NCBI GenBank assembly: GCA_964553915.1
Contig: CAZKMM010000009.1
Location: 1-37,026, forward strand
Reading direction: 5' to 3'
DNA: 37,026 nt
DNA from: CAZKMM01 sp964553915
GTDB taxonomy: Bacteria; RBG-13-61-14; DRUE01
In this document: piece after piece, positions 1 to 8,060 of the stretch
Layout of the letters: the number at the start of each line of letters is the position of its first letter
How positions within the stretch are numbered: the stretch's first letter is position 1
The notes under the pieces: model-generated
Seen by the model: only the letters and a program-made list of their open reading frames with translations
Told to the model about the DNA's origin: nothing
The model's database searches: none
Made by a program: the position numbers and the translations under genes

Positions 1-165
1 GCTTAACCCATAATATTTCATTTTTCGCTTCCGGCGTGTCCTGAATCCCTTCCAGTCAGCTCCAGCCTATCTTTACCGCCCGAGCAGAAAGTAATATTGA
101 CTTATCCTTGCCGGCGAATTGAAAAGAAATTTTTATCAACCCAGAATTTTTTTTAAAAAAACCCG

Positions 166-654
166 CTAAATCCTCCAATTAAACCTCTGATACAACTCCT
201 CCAGCCTCTGCAGAACCTTTTGATGCTCATAAGGAACACCCTTTAAAACCAAAAAGCTCCCTATCCCCCTGCCCAAAAGCCTTCCCGAAGCACTGAAAAG
301 CTCAGACTCTGCAACCGCTATCTTCTTCCCCAGCCGAACAATCCTCCCGACCGCCTCCATATCCTCACCCTGAGCCGGCTCCAAAAGATAAGTATGAAGC
401 TCGCTGGTCGCAACCCAGAAACCCGGAAACCTTCCCGCCACTGTAAACCATCCTGCATTGTCCAGAAGCGTGGCATAAATCCCGCCGTGTACATCTCCAA
501 GAGTATGACAGAGCCGGGGATGAAAAGCCAGCTTAAAATGCGCCCTCGCCTCCGCATCAAAACTTATCTCTATCTCAAGAAGCTTCATTAAAGGTGCACT
601 TCGGAACATCCTGCATAACTCCTCCAGCCAGTCCCGGTCAATTCTCTGCTCCAT
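166..654 (-). CDS. PaaI-type hotdog-fold acyl-CoA thioesterase
   Basis: A 162-residue single-domain protein of the size usual for PaaI/YbgC-like hotdog thioesterases, which hydrolyse acyl- or aryl-CoA thioesters in the cytoplasm. The family signature is visible as HGGIYATLLDNAG at about residues 56-68, in the position of the HGG...LAD/E active-site helix, followed by the expected beta-rich half ending in GRGIGSFLVLKG. The ATG at 654 is preceded by a strong GGGGAGGGAAG ribosome-binding site, which fixes the start. The gene stands alone and diverges from the zinc-ribbon gene at 852. The substrate cannot be told from sequence. Family assignment is confident, specificity unknown. Confidence 0.85.
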   Translation of the reverse strand: MEQRIDRDWLEELCRMFRSAPLMKLLEIEISFDAEARAHFKLAFHPRLCHTLGDVHGGIYATLLDNAGWFTVAGRFPGFWVATSELHTYLLEPAQGEDMEAVGRIVRLGKKIAVAESELFSASGRLLGRGIGSFLVLKGVPYEHQKVLQRLEELYQRFNWRI

Positions 655-793
655 TTTCTTCCCTCCCCAATCAAATCTCTTAAATAACTAGCGGATTTTT
701 CCCTACCGGTCAATTTCCAAAATAAATCATTTTTAAAAAAGGCTCAAATAAAATTTGATAAAAAAATAAAATGCTCAAAACCCAACTTTTTGC

Positions 794-822
794 TTGACAA
801 ATACTATATATTGAGGCAAAAT
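794..822 (+). promoter_or_regulatory. Candidate sigma70-type promoter of the zinc-ribbon gene
   Basis: A perfect -35 hexamer TTGACA (794-799) is followed after 17 bp by CAAAAT (817-822), a 4/6 match to the -10 consensus. Transcription would start near 829 and give a short leader carrying the GAGGTGG ribosome-binding site at about 840-846. The -10 is weak, so confidence is moderate. Confidence 0.5.
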
Positions 823-851
823 TCTAAAAACCTCAAAAGAGGTGGATAAAG

Positions 852-1157
852 ATGATTTGCCCGGAATGTGAACAGGAATATCAATTTGAGCAGTTCAATC
901 TGGACTGGGAGAGTTTTCAGATTTTTGGCAGTTTCCACTGTGGCTGTTCCGCAAAACTGGTTTTACCGGAAAAAGACTGCATAGAGCTTGGTCTCTTAGA
1001 CCCGGAGGCTCGCCAGCAACTCAAGAATTTACGACTTCTTACTTATCGTTTGCTTCGGGAGCGGGAATTAAATCCCCTCGGGGTGCTGGAGCGGGCAATA
1101 ACCCATCAAAAACCGCTTTTGCTCCATTATCTACGCCAGCGACAGATTCAGGGCTAG
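852..1157 (+). CDS. Small zinc-ribbon-like protein of unknown function
   Basis: A 101-residue cytoplasmic protein. The N-terminus carries CPEC (Cys3, Cys6) and CGC (Cys30, Cys32), a plausible four-cysteine zinc-binding knuckle. The remaining ~60 residues are predicted mostly helical and rich in Leu, Arg and Glu. The GAGGTGG ribosome-binding site about 6 nt before the ATG supports the start. It sits alone between the divergent thioesterase and the Bat operon, with its own promoter and a hairpin at the stop codon, so it is probably monocistronic. I do not recognise the family; a nucleic-acid or protein adaptor role would be a guess. Confidence 0.65.
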   Translation: MICPECEQEYQFEQFNLDWESFQIFGSFHCGCSAKLVLPEKDCIELGLLDPEARQQLKNLRLLTYRLLRERELNPLGVLERAITHQKPLLLHYLRQRQIQG

Positions 1158-1187
1158 GTTCCGGCAATTTCTTCGGAACCTAACCCC
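1151..1187 (+). terminator. Hairpin overlapping the zinc-ribbon stop codon (possible terminator)
   Basis: TAGGTTCCG (1155-1163) pairs perfectly with CGGAACCTA (1174-1182) around a 10-nt loop. After one mismatch, GGG (1151-1153) can pair with CCC further out. The stop codon TAG is part of the stem. The following sequence is only moderately T-rich (CTTCATTTC), so it is a weak classical terminator but well placed between this gene and the Bat promoter. Confidence 0.5.
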
Positions 1188-1224
1188 TTCATTTCAGGTC
1201 AATTTTATAAAAAACTATGCGGTT

Positions 1225-1253
1225 TTGCTTTCTGGAAAGCTCATTTTTATAAT
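1225..1253 (+). promoter_or_regulatory. Sigma70-type promoter of the Bat operon
   Basis: TTGCTT (1225-1230), a 17-bp spacer and a perfect TATAAT (1248-1253). The expected transcription start is near 1260, giving a ~23-nt leader that contains the GAGGTGGAGG ribosome-binding region before the ATG at 1283. All following Bat genes overlap or lie within a few bases, so this promoter probably drives the whole cluster. No operator-like repeat was seen. Confidence 0.7.
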
Positions 1254-1282
1254 TGATGATAGTCAGCTTTTGAGGTGGAGGT

Positions 1283-2245
1283 ATGAAAAAACTATATCTT
1301 GTGCTTGGATTGATTATTTCTGGGCTGGTCTGGGCAGGTTCCAATCTTCCTCCCCCGGCGCTGGGAAAGGGAAAAACTCCGAAAGCAGACAAAGAAAGCA
1401 AAGGCAATCTTCCAGAGCTTAAATTAATCACCCATCTTCCTGAGGAGAAGGTTTATCAGGGAAAAATTTTTTCTTTTCAGGTGGAGTTAAGCTGGGAGCA
1501 GGAAGAGGGGGTATGTGAGCCTGTGTTTAAGGTTCCCCAGCCTCCTGCTGGTGAGGGATTAAAGCCGGTGGGAGCAGAGCTTGAGACCAAGACCCTGCTG
1601 GATAAGGGAAAAACTTTTTCTCAGCGGAGCTATCGGTTTCGTTATCTGGCAGAAAAATCCGGGAGAATCTCGCTTGCTCCCGGGTATCTGGAGTACAGCT
1701 GTTTGGGAGAGGAAAACTGGCATAAGCTGGATATTCCCGGAGCAGGAATAGAGGTATATGAAGCGAGGTTTGATTTTTCTGGCTTTTTCAAAAGCTGGCA
1801 ATTTCGGGTGATATTAGCCGGGGCTTTTCTTTTCGGGCTGGGAATTTTTCTCTGGCTTTATTTTCGGGAAAGGGAGGCGAGGAAACCGCCTCCAGAGCCG
1901 GTCAAGAGCCCGGAGGAGCAGGCAAAAGCTCTTCTGGCTCAGGCAGACCAGTACCGGATTGCCGGGCGGTATACTCATTATTTTCTGGGCTTGGAGCAGG
2001 CTTTACGGGAATATCTTAAAGAAAAATATTCTTTAAGCTGGAGCGGAAGGGAGCGGTTAAGGGAAGAGCTGAGCAGGAGATTCGGCGAAGAAATTGCTGG
2101 GGAGGTGGAGCGGTTTCTGGAGCTTTCCGACCGGGTAAAATTTGCTGGTTATGAGCCGGGCTCGCTTGAACTGGACCGGGCATATCAAACAATTCTTCAG
2201 ATATTAGAACCGGGAAAAAGTTTGAATTCTGGAGGTGAGCAATGA
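1283..2245 (+). CDS. BatD-like exported membrane protein, first gene of the Bat operon
   Basis: 320 residues. A signal peptide (about 1-19) is followed by an extracytoplasmic beta-rich domain (about 40-165), one membrane segment (about 173-193, ending WLYFRERE) and a helical cytoplasmic tail (about 210-310) with the GRYTHYFLGLEQALREYL pattern found in BatD/DUF4381-type tails. This is the layout of the 342-residue gene at 5036, but the two are clearly diverged. It has a strong ribosome-binding site and overlaps moxR by ATGA, so it should be made together with the ATPase. It probably belongs to a membrane-anchored MoxR/VWA assembly. The assignment rests on layout and context rather than a sharp motif. 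Confidence 0.65.
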   Translation: MKKLYLVLGLIISGLVWAGSNLPPPALGKGKTPKADKESKGNLPELKLITHLPEEKVYQGKIFSFQVELSWEQEEGVCEPVFKVPQPPAGEGLKPVGAELETKTLLDKGKTFSQRSYRFRYLAEKSGRISLAPGYLEYSCLGEENWHKLDIPGAGIEVYEARFDFSGFFKSWQFRVILAGAFLFGLGIFLWLYFREREARKPPPEPVKSPEEQAKALLAQADQYRIAGRYTHYFLGLEQALREYLKEKYSLSWSGRERLREELSRRFGEEIAGEVERFLELSDRVKFAGYEPGSLELDRAYQTILQILEPGKSLNSGGEQ

Positions 2246-3228
2246 GTGAATTGAGCAGGGTTCAGGAGCTGGTAGAGGAGCAGAGCCAGTTTGTGGATAA
2301 GCTTCTGGGAGAGGTAAGCAAGGTAATAGTCGGGCAGAAGCGGATGCTGGAGCGGATTTTAATCGGGCTTTTATGCAAGGGGCATATTCTTCTGGAGGGA
2401 GTGCCGGGCCTGGCAAAGACCCTGACCATCAAAACCTTTGCGGACTGCATTCAGGTAAAATTCCAGCGGATTCAATTTACCCCGGACCTTCTTCCCGCAG
2501 ACATCATCGGCACCCTGATTTATGACCAGCAAAAAGGAAGCTTCACCCCGAAAAAGGGACCGATTTTTGCCAACCTGATTCTGGCAGATGAAATCAACCG
2601 GGCACCTGCCAAGGTTCAGAGCGCACTTTTAGAGGCAATGCAGGAAAAACAGGTGACGATTGGAGATAATACCTATCCTCTGGAGGAGCCGTTTCTGGTG
2701 CTGGCAACCCAGAACCCGATTGAGCAGGAAGGCACCTATCCACTTCCTGAGGCGCAGGTGGATAGGTTTATGCTCAAGGTTCTGATCGGCTATCCCAAAA
2801 AAGAGGAGGAGCTTGAGATAATGGAGCGAATGTGCGAGCCGGAGCCTCCCCGAGCCGAGCCGGTAATCAGCAAAGATGAGCTTCTTCGGGCAAGAGAGAT
2901 TATTAATCAGATTTATATTGACCCGAAGATTAAAGATTACATTTTAAATCTGGTTTTTGCCAGCAGATACCCTCGGGAATATGGACTGGAGGAGCTGGAA
3001 GGGCTGATTGAATGGGGGGCAAGTCCCCGGGCGAGTATTTATCTTAATCTGGCGAGTCGGGCTTATGCATTTCTCCGGCATCGGGGCTATGTGACGCCGG
3101 AGGATGTTAAGGCAGTGGCTCCGGAGGTGCTTCGGCACCGAATCTTATTGAGCTATGAAGCAGAAGCAGAGGAGATTACCAGCGATGAAATTATCCGAAG
3201 GATTCTGGAAAGAATTGAAATCCCCTGA
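2242..3228 (+). CDS. moxR: MoxR-family AAA+ ATPase
   Basis: 328 residues, a full-length MoxR ATPase. Walker A is GVPGLAKT (53-60), Walker B LILADEINR (112-120), sensor 1 ATQNP (155-159), and the conserved PEAQVDRF block follows at about 169-176. The lid domain occupies the last ~100 residues and ends normally. MoxR proteins are cytoplasmic chaperone-like ATPases that act with VWA proteins, as in RavA-ViaA or the Bat systems. Here the partners are the DUF58 protein directly downstream and BatA/BatB further on. The start codon overlaps the preceding stop and has GGAGG upstream. All nucleotide-binding residues expected are present. Confidence 0.95.
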   Translation: MSELSRVQELVEEQSQFVDKLLGEVSKVIVGQKRMLERILIGLLCKGHILLEGVPGLAKTLTIKTFADCIQVKFQRIQFTPDLLPADIIGTLIYDQQKGSFTPKKGPIFANLILADEINRAPAKVQSALLEAMQEKQVTIGDNTYPLEEPFLVLATQNPIEQEGTYPLPEAQVDRFMLKVLIGYPKKEEELEIMERMCEPEPPRAEPVISKDELLRAREIINQIYIDPKIKDYILNLVFASRYPREYGLEELEGLIEWGASPRASIYLNLASRAYAFLRHRGYVTPEDVKAVAPEVLRHRILLSYEAEAEEITSDEIIRRILERIEIP

Positions 3229-4135
3229 AAAAAATAAAAACCAGCTGGAGCCAGGGGCTCTTCGGGAACTCCTCCGCAAAGTGCGGAGAATAGAGATTAC
3301 CACTAAAAAAGCAGTGAATGAGGTTTTTGCTGGAGAGTATCACAGTGTTTTTAAGGGCAGGGGGATGGAATTTCTGGAGGTTCGGGAATATTATCCTGGA
3401 GATGAAGTCCGAACCATAGACTGGAATGTTACAGCCCGATTTGGCTCTCCTTATGTCAAGCTATTTGCAGAGGAGCGGGAGCTGACTGTGATTATTATGG
3501 TAGATGCTTCCAGCTCACTTCGCTTTGGCACGGTGGATAAAACCAAAGCAGAACTCTGTGCCGAGCTGGCAGGACTGTTCGGCTTTTCTGCCATTCAGAA
3601 CAATGACCGGGTGGGATTAATAATCTTTACGGACCGAATTGAGCTTTATCTTCCTCCCAAAAAAGGCTTGAAAAACGGGCTTCGGCTGATTCGGGAGGTG
3701 CTCGGCTTTGTCCCGGAGCGAAAAGCCACAGATATAAATCTGGCTTTGGATTTTCTTTTTCGGGTGCAGAAAAGAAAGGCGGTGGTATTTCTGCTCAGTG
3801 ATTTTCTGGGCAGTGGTTATGAGGAAAAGCTCAAGGTGGCAAGCAGGCGGTATGACCTGGTGAATGTGGTTTTAACTGACCCGAGGGAGCAGGAATTTCC
3901 CAGCCTGGGACTGGTGGAGCTGGAGGATATGGAGAGTGGGGAGACGGTTCTGGTTGACACTTCTGACCCGAGGGTAAAGGAACATCTGGCACAAATGTTT
4001 GCCGGGGTTCGGGAAAGGCAAAACCAGCTTTTCAAAGGTGCCCGAGCAGATGCCATTCAAATAGTTGCCGGGCAGAGGTATGAGGCGGAGCTGGTTAAAT
4101 TTTTCCGGGAGCGAGCCAGGAGAGCGTTGAGATGA
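3185..4135 (+). CDS. DUF58 domain protein (VWA-like MoxR partner)
   Basis: 316 residues from the ATG at 3185, which I prefer because it has GAGGAG about 11 nt upstream; the open frame itself reaches back to 3155. The DUF58 signature YYPGDEVRTIDW is at 69-80 and a MIDAS-like DASSS motif at 107-111, followed by a VWA-like fold. Members lie next to MoxR across bacteria and are thought to be its substrates or adaptors. No membrane segment is present, so it is probably cytoplasmic. It overlaps moxR by 44 bp and the next gene by ATGA, indicating tight translational coupling. Confidence 0.92.
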   Translation: MKLSEGFWKELKSPEKNKNQLEPGALRELLRKVRRIEITTKKAVNEVFAGEYHSVFKGRGMEFLEVREYYPGDEVRTIDWNVTARFGSPYVKLFAEERELTVIIMVDASSSLRFGTVDKTKAELCAELAGLFGFSAIQNNDRVGLIIFTDRIELYLPPKKGLKNGLRLIREVLGFVPERKATDINLALDFLFRVQKRKAVVFLLSDFLGSGYEEKLKVASRRYDLVNVVLTDPREQEFPSLGLVELEDMESGETVLVDTSDPRVKEHLAQMFAGVRERQNQLFKGARADAIQIVAGQRYEAELVKFFRERARRALR

Positions 4136-5070
4136 GCAGATGGGTAAAGGTCGGGCTGGTTATTCAGCTGGTTTTAATTTTCCTGCTTGGGGGGTTAGTT
4201 TTCTGGTGGATGATGAAGGAGCAGGAAAATGAGCAGAGCCGGTGTCAATTTCATCTTCGCCGGGCAAGTATTTTTTTGAGCAACCAGCTCTGGCGGGAGG
4301 CGGTCAAAGAGTATCAAAATGGAGGGCTTATCTGCCCGGAGGACAAGGCGAGGAATCTCTGGTTAAAAGCGGGCGAGCTTTGTTATGAGAAGCTGGAGGA
4401 CTATCAATGTCTGGTGGAGAGTTATTTATCAGCTCAGGCACTTGGTTATGATTTTACCAAAGATAGCGAGCGGGCAAGCCAGTTCGTTGCTTCTTTAAAA
4501 AACCTGGGAAAAGACCAGCAGGCAAAAAATTTAATTAACCAGCTCACCGCTCTGGTTCCTGAGAGCGAGAAAAAAGGAAAAGTGGTAGCAAAAATTGGGG
4601 AGGAAGAAATTACCCTGGAGGAGTTGAAAAAATCTCTGGAAAAGGAGCCGAAGCAAATTCAAGAGCAGTTTGCCGGAAAAGAAGGCTTAAAGGAATATCT
4701 AAAGCATTTTCTTTTTACCAGATTTTTGTATCAATCCGCTTTGAGTGAGGGATTTTTAGATGAAAAGATTGAGCGGGAACTTTCCTGGCTAAAGCGGAAC
4801 TATCTTACTCAAAGATATTATCAGGCAAGATTTTTAAAGCCGGTAAATATAACTGAGCAGGAGCTTAAAGAATACTATCAGGCACATAAAGACCGCTATC
4901 GGGATGCTCAGGGAAGGATTTTGAGTTTTGAACAAGCCCGGGCAGAGCTAGAAGAAGATTTAAAGCAACAAAAGGCTCAGAAATTAAGTCAGGAATGGTT
5001 CGGTAAGCAACTGGAGGAAAAAAGGGTGAAAATTTATGAATCTGGATTTGAAGATACTGGCAAGCCTTAG
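4132..5070 (+). CDS. Membrane-anchored SurA/PpiC-type chaperone lacking the isomerase domain
   Basis: 312 residues. An N-terminal membrane anchor (about 7-27) is followed by a TPR-like helical stretch (about 38-140) and a segment from about 150 that reads like the SurA/PpiC N-domain: VVAKIGEEEITLEELKK, helices, then ITEQELKEYYQAHKDRYR (240-257). In parvulins the catalytic rotamase domain follows here, but this protein goes after a few residues straight to the C-terminal helix ILSFEQARAELEEDLKQQ. The whole catalytic domain is absent, with no frameshift, so it is probably a holdase or assembly factor for the extracytoplasmic Bat proteins. It is encoded between DUF58 and the second BatD-like gene. 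Confidence 0.7.
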   Translation: MSRWVKVGLVIQLVLIFLLGGLVFWWMMKEQENEQSRCQFHLRRASIFLSNQLWREAVKEYQNGGLICPEDKARNLWLKAGELCYEKLEDYQCLVESYLSAQALGYDFTKDSERASQFVASLKNLGKDQQAKNLINQLTALVPESEKKGKVVAKIGEEEITLEELKKSLEKEPKQIQEQFAGKEGLKEYLKHFLFTRFLYQSALSEGFLDEKIERELSWLKRNYLTQRYYQARFLKPVNITEQELKEYYQAHKDRYRDAQGRILSFEQARAELEEDLKQQKAQKLSQEWFGKQLEEKRVKIYESGFEDTGKP

Positions 5071-6064
5071 CTTGTTTTTCGCATTATCTCTGCCAGGAGC
5101 TGAGCCGGTAAAAAAGGCAGAGAAGGAGGTTTTAAAGCCTGCTCCGGCTCTGTCTGCTCCGGGCACTTCTTCTTTGAGCGAGGAATTTTTTACTGGCTCG
5201 GCTCAGCTTATTTCCCGGGTAGATAAATTTATTATCACGGTGGGAGAGATTATCACTTATGAAATGGAGGTCTCGGTGCCAGAAGGATATGATATTGCTC
5301 TTCCTCCTCCCGGGGCACAGCTGGGAGAATTTTTTATCCGGGATTATCAATTTCCTTCCCCGGAAAAAAAAGCCGGCAAGGTGGAGCAGAAATTTATTTT
5401 TAAAATCACTGCTTATACCACGGGCGAGCTGGTTATTCCCCCGGTGCCGGTGATGATTATGAAACAGGACAAAACAGTGGCTAGACTTTTAGCACAAGAA
5501 ATCCGGATTCAAATTGCCCCGGTCACCAGCCCGGAGGAGCTGGAGATTAAAGATATTAAACCGCCCAGCTCCCTGCCCTTTAATTATCTTCCCTGGCTGA
5601 TTGGAGCTGGAGCCGGGGTGGGGATTTTAATCCTGGCGGGAGCCGGCTTATTTTTAGCAAACCGCTACCAACGGGCACCAGCACCAGCTCTGGAACCGCT
5701 CCCTCCCCCAGACCAGCTAGCACTTTCAGAGCTGGCTGAACTGGAGGCAAGCGGTCTTCTGGAAAAAGGCGAGCTGGATGTTTATTATACCAAATTAAGC
5801 CAGATTCTTCGCAGGTATCTTGGGCTTCGCTATCAAATTTATGCTCTGGAATATACCACCAGTGAAATTCTGGAAGCCCTAAAAACCAGGGGGCTTACTC
5901 ATCAGGCATATTCTTTAATTCGGGATTTTCTGACAGAAACGGATTTGGTGAAATTTGCTCGTTATTTTCCGGAGCCGGATGCCCGAAGAGAAATTATTAA
6001 TCAGGCAAAAAAGATTATTGAGCTGACCAGAGAAAAAGAAAATCAAATTGGGGAGCAAGCCTGA
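5036..6064 (+). CDS. Second BatD-like membrane protein (DUF4381-like tail)
   Basis: 342 residues. A signal peptide (about 1-21) is followed by a Pro/Ala-rich spacer and an immunoglobulin-like beta domain (about 52-165) with TVGEIITYEMEVSVPEG and TTGELVIPPVPV, typical of the BatD/oxygen-tolerance beta modules. A membrane helix lies at about 185-208, then a Pro-rich linker and a helical cytoplasmic domain (about 225-330) containing YYTKLSQILRRYLGLRY. It overlaps the upstream chaperone-like gene by 35 bp and the batA start by one base. It is likely a membrane partner of the MoxR/VWA complex. No catalytic motif is visible. Confidence 0.75.
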   Translation: MNLDLKILASLSLFFALSLPGAEPVKKAEKEVLKPAPALSAPGTSSLSEEFFTGSAQLISRVDKFIITVGEIITYEMEVSVPEGYDIALPPPGAQLGEFFIRDYQFPSPEKKAGKVEQKFIFKITAYTTGELVIPPVPVMIMKQDKTVARLLAQEIRIQIAPVTSPEELEIKDIKPPSSLPFNYLPWLIGAGAGVGILILAGAGLFLANRYQRAPAPALEPLPPPDQLALSELAELEASGLLEKGELDVYYTKLSQILRRYLGLRYQIYALEYTTSEILEALKTRGLTHQAYSLIRDFLTETDLVKFARYFPEPDARREIINQAKKIIELTREKENQIGEQA

Positions 6065-7053
6065 TGTTTAGATTTGCCTATCCCTGGCTGACGCTCTCAC
6101 TACTTCTGGCACCGGCTCTGCTCTATCTTTATTACCGACTTAAACCCAAAAAACCCCGGCTCAAATTCTCAGATACCAGCCTTTTAAAAAAATCTCCTCC
6201 TACCCTCCGGGTTCGGCTGGCAGAACTTCCCGTATGGCTTCTTGCAGGAAGTATGCTCTTTTTTGCCCTGGCTCTTGCCCGACCTCAGGCAGGAGAGAAA
6301 GTAGAAGAGGTGAGCGGAGAAGGGATAGACATAATCATTGCCTTGGATACCTCCTGGTCAATGAAGAATCAGGATTTTGCTCCCAAGAACCGGCTGGAAG
6401 TGGCAAAAAAGGTGGTAAAGGATTTTATCCTGAAAAGACCCTATGACCGGATTGGTCTGGTGGTGTTCAGTGCTCTGGCATTTACTCACTGCCCCCTGAC
6501 CACAGACCATCGGGTGCTTCTGGATTTTGTGGAGCGGGTAAGTTTTTGCCGGAAAGAGCACGATGGCACCGCGATTGGCAATGCCATTGCCACTGCGGTG
6601 GAGAGGCTCAAGGATTCCAAGACCAAAAGCAAAATTATTGTTTTAGTAACTGATGGGGAGAACAATCGGGGCATAGACCCGATTCAGGGGGCAGAGATTG
6701 CCAGGCTCTATAAAATTAAAATTTACCCGATCGGGATTTATAATCCGAGCGGATTTTTACAGCCAGTAGATGACCTGGTCTTTGGCACCAGATATGTGGT
6801 TCGCCTTCCCAGAGTGGATGAGACAATGATGAAAAAGATTGCTCAGCTTACCGGCGGAAAATATTTCCGGGCAACTGACCCAAGGGGGCTGGAGCAGATT
6901 TTTCAGGAGATTAACCAGCTGGAAAAGAGCAAGGTAGAGGTGAAGCGGTTTTATCGCTATTCTGAGCGGTTTCAACCCTGGGTGATTCTTGGCTTGTGTC
7001 TGGTGGTGGGAGGAATTATCCTTTCCGAAACCTGGCTACGGAGGCTGGGCTGA
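6064..7053 (+). CDS. batA: BatA, membrane-anchored von Willebrand factor A protein
   Basis: 329 residues with the standard BatA plan: two N-terminal membrane segments (about 8-24 and 55-72), a VWA domain and a C-terminal membrane segment (about 307-324). The metal-ion-dependent adhesion site is intact, with DTSWS at 95-99, the DGTAIG loop and VTDGENNRG. In the Bacteroides fragilis prototype the Bat (aerotolerance) genes were linked to oxygen tolerance; the molecular role is still uncertain. The VWA domain would lie on the opposite side of the membrane from the MoxR ATPase unless topology is inverted. It is followed by batB with an overlapping TGATG. Confidence 0.93.
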   Translation: MFRFAYPWLTLSLLLAPALLYLYYRLKPKKPRLKFSDTSLLKKSPPTLRVRLAELPVWLLAGSMLFFALALARPQAGEKVEEVSGEGIDIIIALDTSWSMKNQDFAPKNRLEVAKKVVKDFILKRPYDRIGLVVFSALAFTHCPLTTDHRVLLDFVERVSFCRKEHDGTAIGNAIATAVERLKDSKTKSKIIVLVTDGENNRGIDPIQGAEIARLYKIKIYPIGIYNPSGFLQPVDDLVFGTRYVVRLPRVDETMMKKIAQLTGGKYFRATDPRGLEQIFQEINQLEKSKVEVKRFYRYSERFQPWVILGLCLVVGGIILSETWLRRLG

Positions 7054-8060
7054 TGCGGGTTGCTGAGCCTGAGTATTTATATCTTTTATCTCTCCTGGTT
7101 TTTCTGATTATCTTATGGACAATTTCTGACCGAATTCGCCTCGGACAGCTGAAAAAATTCGGCAATCCGGAATTGCTGGAAAAAATCGGGGTGAGCCTCT
7201 CTTCCCGCTTCAAGTGGCGGAAGCGAATGGTAATCCTAGCGGGGTTGGGCTTAATTATTTTCTCCCTTGCCCGTCCTCAGTGGGGAGCAAAATTAACCCG
7301 GGTGGAAAGACGGGGAGTGGATTTGATGATTGCCATAGACACCAGCAAAAGTATGCTCGCTCAGGACATTAAGCCGAGCAGATTAGAAAAAGCCAAATTT
7401 GAGCTGAGCCATTTAATTGACCTTTTAGAAGGAGACCGGGTGGGGATTGTCTGCTTTGCCGGAACCGCTTTTACCCTCTGCCCTTTAACCACAGATTATT
7501 CTGCGGTAAAGCTTTTTCTTCAAAGCATCACCCCGGAGGTGGTTCCCCAGCCGGGAACCTGTCTGGCAGATGCCATTGAAGCCGGTCTGGAAAACTTCAA
7601 TCCCGAAGAAAAAAAATATAAAGTAATTCTTCTTCTCACTGATGGCGAGGACCACTGCAAGGAGCTGGGCAGAGACCCAAAAGGCTCAGCCAAGAAAGCC
7701 AAGGAGCAGGGAGCAGTGATTTATACGATTGGAATTGGCTCCCCGGAAGGAAGCCCGATACCGCTGGTTGATGAGACCGGACAAATTCAATATAAGCGAG
7801 ATAACAAGGGCGAGTTGATTTTAACCCGGCTGGATGAAGATACTTTAAAGGAGATTGCTCTGATTACCGGGGGCAAGTATTATCATTCTCGTGCCGGGGA
7901 GCTGGAGGTGGAGCGTATCTATCAGGAAATCCGACAGATGGAGAAGAAGAAATTTGGGGAAGAGCTTCAGGTGGAATATGAGGAGCGATTTCAGTATTTT
8001 CTTGGAGCCGGAATTTTACTGCTTTTTATCAGCGGGCTGGTGCCGGAGGAAAAAAGATGA
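7053..8060 (+). CDS. batB: BatB, membrane-anchored von Willebrand factor A protein
   Basis: 335 residues from the ATG at 7053 (TGATG overlap with the batA stop). An in-frame upstream start at 6996 would add 19 residues read inside batA and is less likely. Membrane segments lie at about 8-24, 58-73 and near the C-terminus. The VWA MIDAS is DTSKS (96-100), with the PGTCLADAI loop and LLTDGEDH further on. It is a paralogue of BatA with the same layout, and BatA/BatB pairs are usual in this operon type. The stop overlaps the batC start by ATGA. Confidence 0.93.
   Translation: MRVAEPEYLYLLSLLVFLIILWTISDRIRLGQLKKFGNPELLEKIGVSLSSRFKWRKRMVILAGLGLIIFSLARPQWGAKLTRVERRGVDLMIAIDTSKSMLAQDIKPSRLEKAKFELSHLIDLLEGDRVGIVCFAGTAFTLCPLTTDYSAVKLFLQSITPEVVPQPGTCLADAIEAGLENFNPEEKKYKVILLLTDGEDHCKELGRDPKGSAKKAKEQGAVIYTIGIGSPEGSPIPLVDETGQIQYKRDNKGELILTRLDEDTLKEIALITGGKYYHSRAGELEVERIYQEIRQMEKKKFGEELQVEYEERFQYFLGAGILLLFISGLVPEEKR

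Noticed and set aside
1..165. Possible gene start on the minus strand at 21 (MKYYGLS, with GGAAG upstream), leaving the window
   Set aside because: Only seven codons are visible and no promoter was found, so it cannot be supported. The rest of the 165 bp holds no gene, tRNA or clear terminator; an A/T run near 146-160 is only a weak hairpin.
690..713. Promoter for the thioesterase gene (TTGACC, 17 bp, TAGTTA on the minus strand)
   Set aside because: The -35 is good but the -10 matches only two of six bases, so I did not list it.
6996..7052. Longer start for batB
   Set aside because: It would read 19 codons inside batA, while the ATG at 7053 overlaps the batA stop as elsewhere in this operon.
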